From: an uncultured Fibrobacter sp.
GTDB lineage: Bacteria; Fibrobacterota; Fibrobacteria; Fibrobacterales; Fibrobacteraceae
DNA: 13,172 nt
Direction of reading: 5' to 3'
Assembly (NCBI GenBank): GCA_947306025.1
Contig: CAMZFJ010000020.1
Coordinates: 1-13,172, forward strand
Below, one piece after another: positions 1 through 7,454 of the stretch (positions within the stretch are counted from its first letter, which is position 1; each line of letters begins with the position of its first letter). Position numbers and translations under genes: made by a program. Below the pieces are notes generated by a model. The model was given only the letters and a program-made list of their open reading frames with translations, did no database searches and was not told the origin of the DNA.

Positions 1-274
1 TGTTCTTTTCTTCTTCGGTCTTGGTCTGCTTGATTTCGATGCCGAGCCATTCGGACTCACGGCTCCAAGCTTCTACGCTCGGTTCGTCAAAGTCGTCACG
101 CTGGGTGGCTTCGAGGGAATCCTTGAGCCATGCGATTTCGTGCTTGGCGTAAGCCGTGTAGCGGGATCGCATCAAAGCTTCGGGAGATTGGGCGAGAGCG
201 GTCTTCTTAATGATCGGTTCGCAGCATTCGCTGTATGCTTTGCCAGAACCGCAGGGACATAAATCGTTTGCCAT
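1..274 (-). CDS. YchJ-family protein with N-terminal SEC-C zinc motif (3' end off window)
   Basis: The first 91 codons are visible on the minus strand, and the gene runs off base 1. The N-terminus has the SEC-C metal-binding motif: Cys6, Cys8, Cys17 and Cys18 in CPCGSGKAYSECC. After it comes the segment SPEALMRSRYTAYAKHEIAWL (residues about 30-50), which is the hallmark of the YchJ/UPF0225 family. SEC-C motifs bind zinc and are also found at the SecA C-terminus. YchJ proteins are small cytosolic proteins with no settled function. An AAGGA ribosome binding site lies about 8 nt before the ATG, which supports this start. The gene is co-directional with the TPMT-like/rlmN genes upstream but separated from them by a terminator-like hairpin, so it is probably its own unit. 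The family call rests on motifs and is fairly firm; the function is unknown. Confidence 0.85.
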   Translation of the reverse strand, partial: MANDLCPCGSGKAYSECCEPIIKKTALAQSPEALMRSRYTAYAKHEIAWLKDSLEATQRDDFDEPSVEAWSRESEWLGIEIKQTKTEEEKN

Positions 275-363
275 AGTAAAAATCCTTATTTAAAACTGGT
301 GCAAAAATACAAAAAAATGGGGCGCATGTGGAGTACCTCGTGCATTTTTTACAAGCCCGGATA

Positions 364-402
364 TATAAAAAAAGACCCCAGCACGGAGACCGGGGGACGT
401 CT
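364..402 (-). terminator. Probable intrinsic terminator of the rlmN/TPMT-like unit
   Basis: Read on the minus strand, a CCCC...GGGG stem encloses an inner CGG-TCT-CCG hairpin with a small asymmetric bulge. A run of seven T follows (plus-strand A-tract 367-373). It lies about 70 bp past the TPMT-like stop codon and before ychJ, where this operon should end. The stem is short and imperfect, so this is a moderate call. Confidence 0.5.
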
Positions 403-434
403 AAAATAGTCGCGGGTTTGACAAATTGGATGTA

Positions 435-476
435 CTAAGTTCTAAACTCTAAGTTCTGCCAACTAATAATGCTACA
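435..476 (-). repeat. Heptad array 1 (TAG strand = minus)
   Basis: Six consecutive 7-bp units read on the minus strand as TGTAGCA, TTATTAG, TTGGCAG, AACTTAG, AGTTTAG, AACTTAG. The last three are near-identical copies. The period is exactly 7, and TAG or CAG recurs in phase. The first unit contains the TAG stop codon (472-474) of the TPMT-like gene. The array lies between that gene and its probable terminator. Confidence 0.75.
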
Positions 477-1092
477 GGCACTTCTTCAAGAGCCAGAATT
501 CTTCCTTGCCTTCGCGGCCTGGAATGCTGTTTGTAGGCTTGATGCGTTCAACGATGTCGAACACGCCGTCCAAACGAGCCATGAGTTCACCTTCGCTCAT
601 GCAGTGCGGGGGCCCCTGCATGGTCTTGCCGTTCATGAGCGGGTACATGAGGCAGATGAACACGCCGTCGTCCTTCATCATCTTGTAGCAGACTTCGAAG
701 AATTCATCGCGGCGGCCTGGGTGGATTGCCGAGAACGTGCCGTAGTCATAAATGATATCGAACAATTGACCGCCACGCTTGGCATCCTTCGGGGAAAGAG
801 TGAACAAGTCGAGGTCGAGCGAACGCAAATTCTTGTGCTTACGGCTCAAATGGTCCAATTCATCGACTGCGGTCGGTGCAAAGTCTACGGCCAAAACATC
901 ATGTCCACGCAAAGCCCACGCCTCGGCATCGTAGCCGAACCCAGCGCCTGGAATCAGCACGGAGCCCTCTGCAGGGCAGGAGGGGTGCTTAAAAAATTCA
1001 AGCAGGGCCGGAGTCGCCTTCTTGAAATTCCAGTAGTCCTTGCCTTCGGCATAAAGATTGTCCCAGAATTCCGGGAGGTTTTGCGTTAACAT
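472..1092 (-). CDS. TPMT-family SAM-dependent methyltransferase
   Basis: This 206-residue protein resembles the thiopurine S-methyltransferase family (class I Rossmann methyltransferases). Visible features are an N-terminal FWDNLY...W segment (9-21), the SAM-binding motif VLIPGAGFGYDA (45-56), the acidic end of strand 2 at VDF (Asp70), and the family signature YDYGTFSAIHPGRR (115-128). A GPP motif typical of the family lies near the C-terminus. The substrate in bacteria is usually unknown and may be a thiol, a selenium or tellurium compound, or another small nucleophile. The ATG overlaps the rlmN stop region by 7 bp, and an AAGGAAGG ribosome binding site lies inside the rlmN 3' end, so the two are translationally coupled. 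The stop codon TAG falls in the first unit of heptad array 1. Confidence 0.85.
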   Translation of the reverse strand: MLTQNLPEFWDNLYAEGKDYWNFKKATPALLEFFKHPSCPAEGSVLIPGAGFGYDAEAWALRGHDVLAVDFAPTAVDELDHLSRKHKNLRSLDLDLFTLSPKDAKRGGQLFDIIYDYGTFSAIHPGRRDEFFEVCYKMMKDDGVFICLMYPLMNGKTMQGPPHCMSEGELMARLDGVFDIVERIKPTNSIPGREGKEEFWLLKKCL

Positions 1093-2159
1093 TTATTACC
1101 TTCCTTTTTGTACGCTAATTGTCCACATGCAGCAAGGATGTCCCTACCGCGTGGATTGCGGATCGTGATTTGAATTTCAGCAGCTCGCACAGCGGCGAGA
1201 AAGTCTTCCACCTCTTCGGGGGTGGGGGCGTGAAGTGTCGGGTCGTCTCCGTCGTTAAGCACAATGGCGTTCACCTTCACACGGCGCGGGGCGCAAATGC
1301 GGATAAGCTCCTTGGCGGCCTTGGGTGTGCAGGTGATGTTCTGGATGAGCACGAACTCGAACGTCACGTAGTTATCGGTGCGGCGGATGTAGTCATCGAC
1401 CGCTTCCAAAAGTTTTTCGATGGGCCACGTCTTGTTCACCGGCATCACGGACGAACGGTATTCGTTGTTCGTGCTGTTGAGGCTTACGGCGAGGCAGCAG
1501 GGCGTATTGCGGTCCACGAGTTCCTTGATCTTTGGGACAACACCCGAAGTGCTCACGGTCATGCGCTTTGCGCCCATGTTGAAAAGTTTTTGATTGTGCA
1601 GCGTGCAGCAGACGCGGTGCACATTTTCAAGGTTGTTGAGCGGTTCGCCCATGCCCATGAAAATAATGTTGGTCACCTGGGCGACTCCGCCTTCTTCGTT
1701 CATGAAGCCGTTGTCTTTTAAGTACCAGTTGACGTTGATGATTTCTTCGAGGATTTCGCCCGCTTCGAGGTTGCGCGTGAACCCCATCTTGGCCGTACGG
1801 CAGAATGCGCAGTTCATGGCGCAGCCGACTTGAGTCGAAACGCAAACGGAATAGCGGCCATTTGCCGGAATCATCACGGTTTCAATATGGTGACCGTCTT
1901 CGGTCTGGAAAAGCCATTTGACCGTGCCGTCGACAGAAACAGAACGCTGGTCTTCTTTAAGACCGCAAAGCGTGAACTGTTTTGCCATTTTTTCGCGGAG
2001 AGAGGGGGGAACGTTCCCCATGTCGTCGTAAAAACGCACCTGCTGGCAGAAAAGCCATTTCTGAATTTGGTCGGCGCGATAGGGTTTTTCATCTACATCC
2101 CGAAGCCAAGCTTTGAGCTCGTCGGTTGTCAAAGTTTTTATATTGCGCGGCCATTCCAT
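1086..2159 (-). CDS. rlmN: 23S rRNA (adenine2503-C2)-methyltransferase, dual-specificity RlmN
   Basis: This is a radical-SAM enzyme that methylates C2 of A2503 in the peptidyl-transferase centre of 23S rRNA and, in many bacteria, A37 of some tRNAs. The 357-residue length is normal. The [4Fe-4S] cysteines are Cys113, Cys117 and Cys120 in GCAMNCAFC. GMGEP (169-173) is the SAM-contact motif. Cys345 in GRDILAACGQL matches the catalytic cysteine that forms the methyl-carrier thioether link. Residues 10-60 form the usual N-terminal helical accessory domain. The usual SLHA motif reads SLNS (226-229), a modest variation. No Shine-Dalgarno precedes the ATG. Instead a promoter-like TTAACA-17-TATCTT ends 8 nt before it, suggesting a leaderless or near-leaderless mRNA. 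The downstream TPMT-like gene overlaps this one by 7 bp. Confidence 0.97.
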   Translation of the reverse strand: MEWPRNIKTLTTDELKAWLRDVDEKPYRADQIQKWLFCQQVRFYDDMGNVPPSLREKMAKQFTLCGLKEDQRSVSVDGTVKWLFQTEDGHHIETVMIPANGRYSVCVSTQVGCAMNCAFCRTAKMGFTRNLEAGEILEEIINVNWYLKDNGFMNEEGGVAQVTNIIFMGMGEPLNNLENVHRVCCTLHNQKLFNMGAKRMTVSTSGVVPKIKELVDRNTPCCLAVSLNSTNNEYRSSVMPVNKTWPIEKLLEAVDDYIRRTDNYVTFEFVLIQNITCTPKAAKELIRICAPRRVKVNAIVLNDGDDPTLHAPTPEEVEDFLAAVRAAEIQITIRNPRGRDILAACGQLAYKKEGNKC

Positions 2160-2167
2160 CGATTGTA

Positions 2168-2196
2168 AAGATAGAAAATTTTAAGCTTTTTGTTAA
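2168..2196 (-). promoter_or_regulatory. Candidate rlmN promoter (leaderless geometry)
   Basis: On the minus strand TTAACA (2191-2196) and TATCTT (2168-2173) are separated by 17 bp, a good match to a housekeeping sigma factor pattern. Only 8 bp lie between the -10 and the rlmN ATG, so transcription would start at or within 1-2 nt of the start codon. The sequence is AT-rich, so a chance match is possible. Confidence 0.45.
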
Positions 2197-2199
2197 GGG

Positions 2200-2562
2200 C
2201 TAGGGTATGTGTATTCCTTTGGCCTTGCGTATGTACTCTAAACTTGGATCGGTACTTTCGGCGGCTATTGATGTTTGTGAAGTGGCTTTTGCGGCTTGTT
2301 TTGGGCGTTGCTGCCTTACGAGATGTTGGTAAATTCGGTCCAGTTCTACCATGAGGGTGCTGATATTTGTCTTGAGCGCTATCGAAAGCTGTGAGAGCGT
2401 ATCGATAGACGGGACTCGCTTTCCACATTCCATCTGCGAGATGAATTGCCTGGAAATCCCTGATTCCATAGATAGCGACTGCTGGGTATGGCGTCGCGAT
2501 TGTCTGAATGTAATCAGAAGGAGCCTTATTGCTTCGTGGAGTAGGAGCGTCTCGTAATACAT
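2200..2562 (-). CDS. XRE-family helix-turn-helix transcriptional regulator
   Basis: This is a 120-residue protein with an XRE/Cro-type DNA-binding domain in its N-terminal half. It has a TQQSLSMESGISRQFISQMECGKRVPS-like core (about residues 27-53): the helix-turn-helix, then the E-x-G-K-x-x-PS turn typical of the family, then a helix ending LSQLSIALKTNISTL. The C-terminal 50 residues are polar and low in complexity, with no recognisable sensor domain. No strong Shine-Dalgarno is present. I chose the ATG at 2562 because the alternative in-frame ATG at 2652 adds 30 residues of hydrophobic sequence unlike the family, encoded by AT-rich DNA. The gene ends 41 bp before rlmN on the same strand, so read-through into rlmN is possible. 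The targets are unknown. Confidence 0.75.
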   Translation of the reverse strand: MYYETLLLHEAIRLLLITFRQSRRHTQQSLSMESGISRQFISQMECGKRVPSIDTLSQLSIALKTNISTLMVELDRIYQHLVRQQRPKQAAKATSQTSIAAESTDPSLEYIRKAKGIHIP

Positions 2563-2827
2563 CGCGCCAAATTTTATGAAAAATTTGAAAAAAATGGTGC
2601 ATGCGATAGTTTGCAAAATGACGTAAAACTTTAATAGTCTTTTGATTGGCATGCAAAGGCGTGTAATCGTAAAATGAGCTTTAGCTCTATCATGTAAATA
2701 TTGGTGGCCAAAATCTTTTTACTATTGTGTACAAAAACATGCCGATTCGTGGTTGTTTTCATGCAATTAAAGAATATTTTCGTGACGAAACAACGTTAAA
2801 TTCTGCGCAAGGCGCGAAGGAGTACTA
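2563..2827. other. AT-rich divergent intergenic region
   Basis: This spacer separates the minus-strand regulator from the plus-strand dehydrogenase, so it should hold both promoters. Visible are a TAAAAT hexamer 8 nt before the regulator ATG, a small palindrome GAGCT-TT-AGCTC near 2676-2687, and a weak TTGTTT-16-TATTTT pair (2753-2780) facing the dehydrogenase. No RNA gene or riboswitch was recognised. An operator for the divergent regulator is plausible but not identified. Confidence 0.4.
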
Positions 2828-3565
2828 ATGATCGACGTAAAAGGGAAATGGTGTCTTATCACGGGTGGCTGCCGCGGTGTGGGTCGCCTTATCGCTATTG
2901 AAATGGCTAAACTCGGTGCAAATCTTATTTTGCAGGGGCGCGACAAGAGCCATGCCGAAAAGGTGATTGCAGAACTTGCTCTGTATGGCGTAGAGGTCAA
3001 GGCTGTGGGTTGCAACCTCGAAAATGAATCCGAAATCGATGCCGCTTTGGCTGAAATCGATTCTTTCGGTGTGCAAGTGGACCTCGTTTTCAACAATGCG
3101 GGCCTCATGAGCCACTATTTCACGGATTACACGACGAATACGATGGACGATTTCCGTCAGGCGATGGCGGTGAACTTCTTTGCGCCTATCAAAATTGCCT
3201 ACCACTTTTTGCCGGGTATGATTAAACGCGGTTTTGGTCGCATGCAGCTGACGACAAGCGGCATCGCCAACGAGCCGGAACTTGCCGGTTATGCTTGCGC
3301 GAAGGCAGCCCTCACCAAGTTCGTGAAGGATTTCGCCTGCAAGCTGAACGGAACTGACGTGATGATGAACGTGATGGATCCGGGATGGCTTCGTACGGAT
3401 CTCGGTGGCCCGAATGCCCCGAACGCTCCGGAAACAGTCGTACCGGGTGCTCTTGTAAGTGTGCTTTTGGACGATAAAAAGAGCGGTCGGTGGTTCAGTG
3501 CTCAAGATTTTACGGGAAAGACCGTCGCCGACGCCGTTGAAGCCGGTCGCAAAGTTTCGGCTTAA
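2828..3565 (+). CDS. Short-chain dehydrogenase/reductase (SDR)
   Basis: This is a classical NAD(P)-dependent SDR of 245 residues, the normal family length. The cofactor motif is TGGCRGVG (12-19). NNAG (89-92) stabilises the central sheet, and Asn116 sits where the catalytic Asn is expected. The catalytic pair YxxxK is Tyr155/Lys159 in GYACAKAA. DPGWLRTDL (about 184-192) is the substrate/cofactor loop. The Ser normally 13 residues before Tyr is Thr142 here, with Ser144 two residues later, so the catalytic hydroxyl is uncertain. AAGGAG lies 5 nt before the ATG, a strong start. Arg38 after strand 2 hints at NADPH preference (inference). The substrate cannot be told from sequence, and no pathway partner is adjacent. 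Confidence 0.9.
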   Translation: MIDVKGKWCLITGGCRGVGRLIAIEMAKLGANLILQGRDKSHAEKVIAELALYGVEVKAVGCNLENESEIDAALAEIDSFGVQVDLVFNNAGLMSHYFTDYTTNTMDDFRQAMAVNFFAPIKIAYHFLPGMIKRGFGRMQLTTSGIANEPELAGYACAKAALTKFVKDFACKLNGTDVMMNVMDPGWLRTDLGGPNAPNAPETVVPGALVSVLLDDKKSGRWFSAQDFTGKTVADAVEAGRKVSA

Positions 3566-3773
3566 AAAAGTCACCAATATTGCGCTTCATCACACTTTCC
3601 TTTATTTTTGTTAAAAAATTATGTTTTAAAACTTGCGGATATCCCGAATTTAAACTATTTTAAACATTGGATGGGTGTTCTCAATTTTAGGGGAGTGATG
3701 TATTCGTTATAGGACGTGGATTGCGAAATTGCTTTTTTTGCATCTATCCTCGTTGTAACGGAGGCGTGAAGCT
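3566..3773. other. Intergenic leader of the c-di-GMP signalling gene
   Basis: No terminator hairpin is visible behind the dehydrogenase. A weak promoter-like pair TTGCGG-17-TATTTT occurs at 3633-3661, which would give a leader of about 105 nt. GGAGG (3760-3764) lies 9 nt before the ATG at 3774 and is the strongest Shine-Dalgarno in the window. I looked for a c-di-GMP riboswitch core and found none. Confidence 0.35.
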
Positions 3774-6700
3774 ATGCTGGTGCAGGATGATATAAAATTT
3801 ATTGAGGAAACCCGGAATGAGTTGGAGCATTCCGAGGTTCCGCTTGCGGTCTATCAATTTGTTGATGGACATATTAAGACTGTTCTTGTTTCTGAAGGCC
3901 TTATTCGTTGGCAAGCTCCTGGTTGTAATCGTGAAGACTTGATTCAGTTTCTTGATTCGGACATGTACAAAGATGTCCATCACGAAGATATCGTTTTTGT
4001 AGCGACAAAGGCCAAGGAATTTGCCAAGACGAAAGATGGACGTTACGATGTCCTCTATCGTCAAAAATTATATGGTCGAGACGAATACCGTACAATTCAT
4101 GCTGTAGGTTACCACCGCTATTTTGAGGATGGTACTAGATATGCTGTTGTTGTTTATGATGACGTGACTACAGCGTTAGAATCCAATGGTGGAAGTCGTA
4201 TAATTTTTGATAATAGCCTCATTGATTTTTTGAATACGGATAAGGTTGAACCTTTCGTTATCGTTGATGCAAAGACGCACGAAGTTTATATGGTCAGCAC
4301 GTCCGTAGAACGCATTTGGAATCCGGTAAAGGCGTTTGATTCTGGAATCAAGTTTGAAGAGTATTTCTTTAACGACAGCGAACAGTGTGAGATCTGTATT
4401 GACGAAGTCCTTGAAAAGGGCGAAACCATTTTCCGTAATCCGCATTCGGGCAAGGAACTGATTTTAAGCGCTTCGTTGATGCAATGGCACGGGAAAAATT
4501 CTATTCTGTTGCGAATAAGCGAACATGCGGACCGCTATTTTGATCCGTTGACGGGACTCCCCAATATGGAATACAGCCGCTTGTGCGGTGAAGATTTTGC
4601 TGAAGATATCAGGAAAAAGGGCGGAAGCCCTTCGATTGTCTTTTTTGACATTGTCGGAATGAAGCTGTATAATAGCGCCAACGGTTTCGACATGGGAAAC
4701 GAATTCCTGATTAATTTTGCGGCGTGCCTAAAAAAGAATTTTCCGGATAATTTAATCTGGCGTTTTTCCAACGACCATTTTGCGGTCATTGCCGATATCC
4801 ATAATATTGAAGAAAAACTGAATGAAATCCGCAGGTGTGTTAAAGGCTCCATTTCTAAAATTTCAATGGACCTTTATGTGGGCATTTCAAAGATTGATGA
4901 GTTTGATGCTATCCTAGATGCGAGCGAAAAGGCTAAACTGGCGTGTCACGAACAAAAGAAAAATGCCGATACCTTTATCCGCTATTACGATGATGACTTG
5001 CGCAAGGATCTTCTGCTCCAGAATTACATTGTCAATCACATTGATGAAGCCGTTACAAATGGTTATATCAAGGCTTACTACCAGCCGGTTGTCCGCACGA
5101 TTACGGAAACATTTTGCGGTACGGAAGCGCTTGCCCGTTGGATTGACCCGCAGTATGGTTTTTTGAATCCGGCTGCGTTTATTGGAGCGCTAGAAGAATC
5201 CCGCCAAATCCATAAGCTTGACTGCTGCATTGTTGACATTGTCTGTAAGGAAATGCGCCAAGAACTCGATCAGGGACACTCCGTTGTTCCTGTTTCGTTC
5301 AACCTCTCGCGCCTGGATTTTATCGGTTGTGATATCTTTGACATTGTTGAAAGTACCCTTAAAAAGCACAATATTGATCGCGAGTATATCCGCATCGAAA
5401 TAACGGAAAGCATTATGGCTTCGGATTCTTATGTCCGGAGTGAAGTTCAGAAATTCCGTTCGGTGGGTTATGAAGTTTGGATGGACGACTTTGGAAGTGG
5501 CTATTCTTCGCTGAACACCCTCAAGGATTACAAGTTCGATGAACTTAAAATTGACATGGCATTCCTTGCGAATTTCAATGACGCTTCCCGTACGATTATC
5601 CGTTCGACGGTTCGCATGGCCAAAAATCTTGGGCTAAAGACTTTGGCAGAAGGTGTCGAAACCAAGGAACAGATGGAATTTTTGAAGGGAATTGGTTGCG
5701 AAAAAGTTCAAGGATACTATTACGGAAAACCGCAGCCTTTGCATGATACCATGAAACACATGGAATCTATCGGGATGCCTATAGAAGACCGTAATACGCG
5801 TCTTGTGTATTCAAAGCTTGGGCGTATAGACTACTTGGTGGAAACGCCTAAAGCGATTATGGCTTATGCCAATGGCATGTTTAAGTTCCTATTTACGAAT
5901 AAATTATTTAATGAACAAACGAAGAGCCTTGGTTTTGCCGATATCGAAGATGTTGAAAGAGCGATCAATGATCCCGAAGATGCTACTTACCGTATACTTC
6001 ACGAGGCGGAAGACGCGGCTTACAAGGGGCCGCGCGAGATTACGTATGCCGTTCGTGGAACATATGTGTTTTTAAGCGGGTACTTGATTGCCGATATCAA
6101 TGATAGCCACATCTACGACTTGACTTTGCGCAATACGCATGTGAGTGCTTTTGATAATTCTTCTAACGAATCGAAAGTGACTCTCCCGACGGATGCGAAG
6201 ACTGTTTTGCTTGCAGATGTCAATCCGCAAAATAGAGGGTTCCTCGAAAATGTCTTGAAAGACGATTATAATGTGTTGCTTGCCGAAGATGGTGAACAGG
6301 TGCTCAACATCTTGCTCGAATACGGCAACCGTATTTCGCTGGTACTGCTTGACGCCGAACTGCCCAAAATTGACGGATTCAAGATTATTCAGAAGTTCAG
6401 GAGGCGCAGTCAGGAACTCCAGATTCCATTTATCATCATGACCGATAACATGGAACTGGCCAAAGAAGCTATTCGCTTGGGCGCTTACCAGTTTGTTCGC
6501 CTGCCCATTAAAGATAAGGATTTGATTAAGGCAAAAATTGATAGCGCTATCAAGAATACAGAACTTCTCCATCAGCTTGCTCTCAATTTCGTTGAATATG
6601 TTCCTGGCGGCGTGATTGTGTTTAACGCCTCGAATGCTGAAATTCTTTATGTGAACGCACGCGTATTGGATATTTTCGAATGCGATAGTGTCGAAGAGTT

Positions 6701-7379
6701 CCGCGAATTTATCGGTGTACATTTCAGTAATACCATTCTTCCCGAAGATTATGAGAAGACGGATAGGGAACTCAAAAATCAGGTCCAGAGCGGTAGCACG
6801 GCTACAAAACAGGTGACTTACCGAGCCCGCACGGCTAAAGGCAAAATCAAGCGCATCTATCACGTCGGAAAAGTCTTTAAAGATACGCCGTATGGCAGCG
6901 TGTTCTCGGCATTTATTTCCGAAGACGACATGGCGATGAAGAGCTACTTTACGCGAAAGGAAACCTTTGACGCCTTTATGGTATCTGGCGAGGCAACGCA
7001 TACAAAATCGTATGAGCCGGGTTATAAAGGATTTTTGTTCTGGAACTTGACGAAGAATTCGCCGGTGATTCGAATGGATGGCATTTCGTACATCCCGAAG
7101 GAACTGGAAAATCGTTATACCTACGAGGCGCATTACCGTTTTTTAAGAACTTTGATGCTCAACGATTTTGCAAACATTCGAAAAACGGTGGACTACACTC
7201 GCGAAAAGTTGATTCTCGACTACTTTAATAAGAATATCGTGCCGCCGCTGGATGTGAGCTATGATATCGAGAATGTCTTTTTTACCATTCGATCGAGTTT
7301 TAGTATGATGATGGATCCGGATTCTGGCGATATCATCTTGAAACTTCAGAACGAAAACATCGAGACGGTGAAAAAATAG
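3774..7379 (+). CDS. Multidomain c-di-GMP phosphodiesterase: PAS-like / degenerate GGDEF / EAL / PAS-like / receiver / PAS
   Basis: This 1201-residue signalling protein has no signal peptide or membrane span. Residues 20-135 and 145-250 look like PAS-type sensor folds. A GGDEF domain starts at DPLTGLPN (257-264), but its active loop reads RFSNDHF (330-336) in place of GGDEF, so it should not make c-di-GMP. The EAL domain (about 415-660) keeps all the key residues: Glu451 (EALAR), Asn510, Glu542 (EITES), Asp571-Asp572 (DDFGSGYS), Lys592, Glu626 (AEGVET) and Gln646. It should therefore hydrolyse c-di-GMP. Residues 675-790 look PAS-like. A receiver domain (808-925) keeps Asp860 and Thr890, but has Ala-Asp-Val in place of the double acidic pair and lacks the Lys of the KP motif. 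A clear PAS (935-1050) follows, then 150 residues I cannot assign. It is monocistronic, with its own GGAGG and a strong terminator. Confidence 0.9.
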   Translation: MLVQDDIKFIEETRNELEHSEVPLAVYQFVDGHIKTVLVSEGLIRWQAPGCNREDLIQFLDSDMYKDVHHEDIVFVATKAKEFAKTKDGRYDVLYRQKLYGRDEYRTIHAVGYHRYFEDGTRYAVVVYDDVTTALESNGGSRIIFDNSLIDFLNTDKVEPFVIVDAKTHEVYMVSTSVERIWNPVKAFDSGIKFEEYFFNDSEQCEICIDEVLEKGETIFRNPHSGKELILSASLMQWHGKNSILLRISEHADRYFDPLTGLPNMEYSRLCGEDFAEDIRKKGGSPSIVFFDIVGMKLYNSANGFDMGNEFLINFAACLKKNFPDNLIWRFSNDHFAVIADIHNIEEKLNEIRRCVKGSISKISMDLYVGISKIDEFDAILDASEKAKLACHEQKKNADTFIRYYDDDLRKDLLLQNYIVNHIDEAVTNGYIKAYYQPVVRTITETFCGTEALARWIDPQYGFLNPAAFIGALEESRQIHKLDCCIVDIVCKEMRQELDQGHSVVPVSFNLSRLDFIGCDIFDIVESTLKKHNIDREYIRIEITESIMASDSYVRSEVQKFRSVGYEVWMDDFGSGYSSLNTLKDYKFDELKIDMAFLANFNDASRTIIRSTVRMAKNLGLKTLAEGVETKEQMEFLKGIGCEKVQGYYYGKPQPLHDTMKHMESIGMPIEDRNTRLVYSKLGRIDYLVETPKAIMAYANGMFKFLFTNKLFNEQTKSLGFADIEDVERAINDPEDATYRILHEAEDAAYKGPREITYAVRGTYVFLSGYLIADINDSHIYDLTLRNTHVSAFDNSSNESKVTLPTDAKTVLLADVNPQNRGFLENVLKDDYNVLLAEDGEQVLNILLEYGNRISLVLLDAELPKIDGFKIIQKFRRRSQELQIPFIIMTDNMELAKEAIRLGAYQFVRLPIKDKDLIKAKIDSAIKNTELLHQLALNFVEYVPGGVIVFNASNAEILYVNARVLDIFECDSVEEFREFIGVHFSNTILPEDYEKTDRELKNQVQSGSTATKQVTYRARTAKGKIKRIYHVGKVFKDTPYGSVFSAFISEDDMAMKSYFTRKETFDAFMVSGEATHTKSYEPGYKGFLFWNLTKNSPVIRMDGISYIPKELENRYTYEAHYRFLRTLMLNDFANIRKTVDYTREKLILDYFNKNIVPPLDVSYDIENVFFTIRSSFSMMMDPDSGDIILKLQNENIETVKK

Positions 7380-7410
7380 CCTGATTCCTGCTTTTTTGTG
7401 CAATATTAAT

Positions 7411-7445
7411 CGCGCTGACACCTTTTGTCAGTGCGTTTTATTATA
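7411..7445 (+). terminator. Intrinsic terminator of the c-di-GMP signalling gene
   Basis: A 10-bp stem (CGCGCTGACA 7411-7420 with TGTCAGTGCG 7426-7435, one G-T wobble) encloses a 5-nt CCTTT loop. TTTTATTATA follows. It begins 31 nt after the stop codon and ends 9 nt before the radA ATG, so the two units are packed very tightly. Confidence 0.88.
7415..7444 (+). promoter_or_regulatory. Candidate radA promoter embedded in the upstream terminator
   Basis: CTGACA (7415-7420, five of six bases of the consensus -35) and TATTAT (7439-7444, five of six of the -10) are 18 bp apart. The -35 is the left arm of the terminator stem and the -10 lies in its T-tract. The predicted start is about 3-4 nt before the radA ATG. 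No other promoter-like pair fits between the terminator and radA. Confidence 0.4.
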
Positions 7446-7454
7446 TTGGTGCTC

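Noticed and set aside
323..352. Small hairpin around GAG-TAC-CTC followed by T on the plus strand
   Set aside because: The stem is short and gapped, and no plus-strand transcript is expected there, so a terminator call is not justified.
469..1089. A plus-strand open frame opposite the TPMT-like gene
   Set aside because: It mirrors the methyltransferase gene almost exactly and has no recognisable domain.
2138..2656. Alternative minus-strand frame over the XRE regulator
   Set aside because: The +0 frame holds a clear helix-turn-helix domain. This frame starts with TTG, lacks motifs and overlaps the rlmN start.
3633..3773. Possible c-di-GMP riboswitch before the signalling gene
   Set aside because: I could not find the conserved GEMM-type core or paired stems; only a weak promoter-like pair and a strong ribosome binding site are visible.
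6072..7133. A 353-codon minus-strand open frame opposite the c-di-GMP signalling gene
   Set aside because: It is antisense to recognisable receiver and PAS domains. No motif or ribosome binding site supports it.
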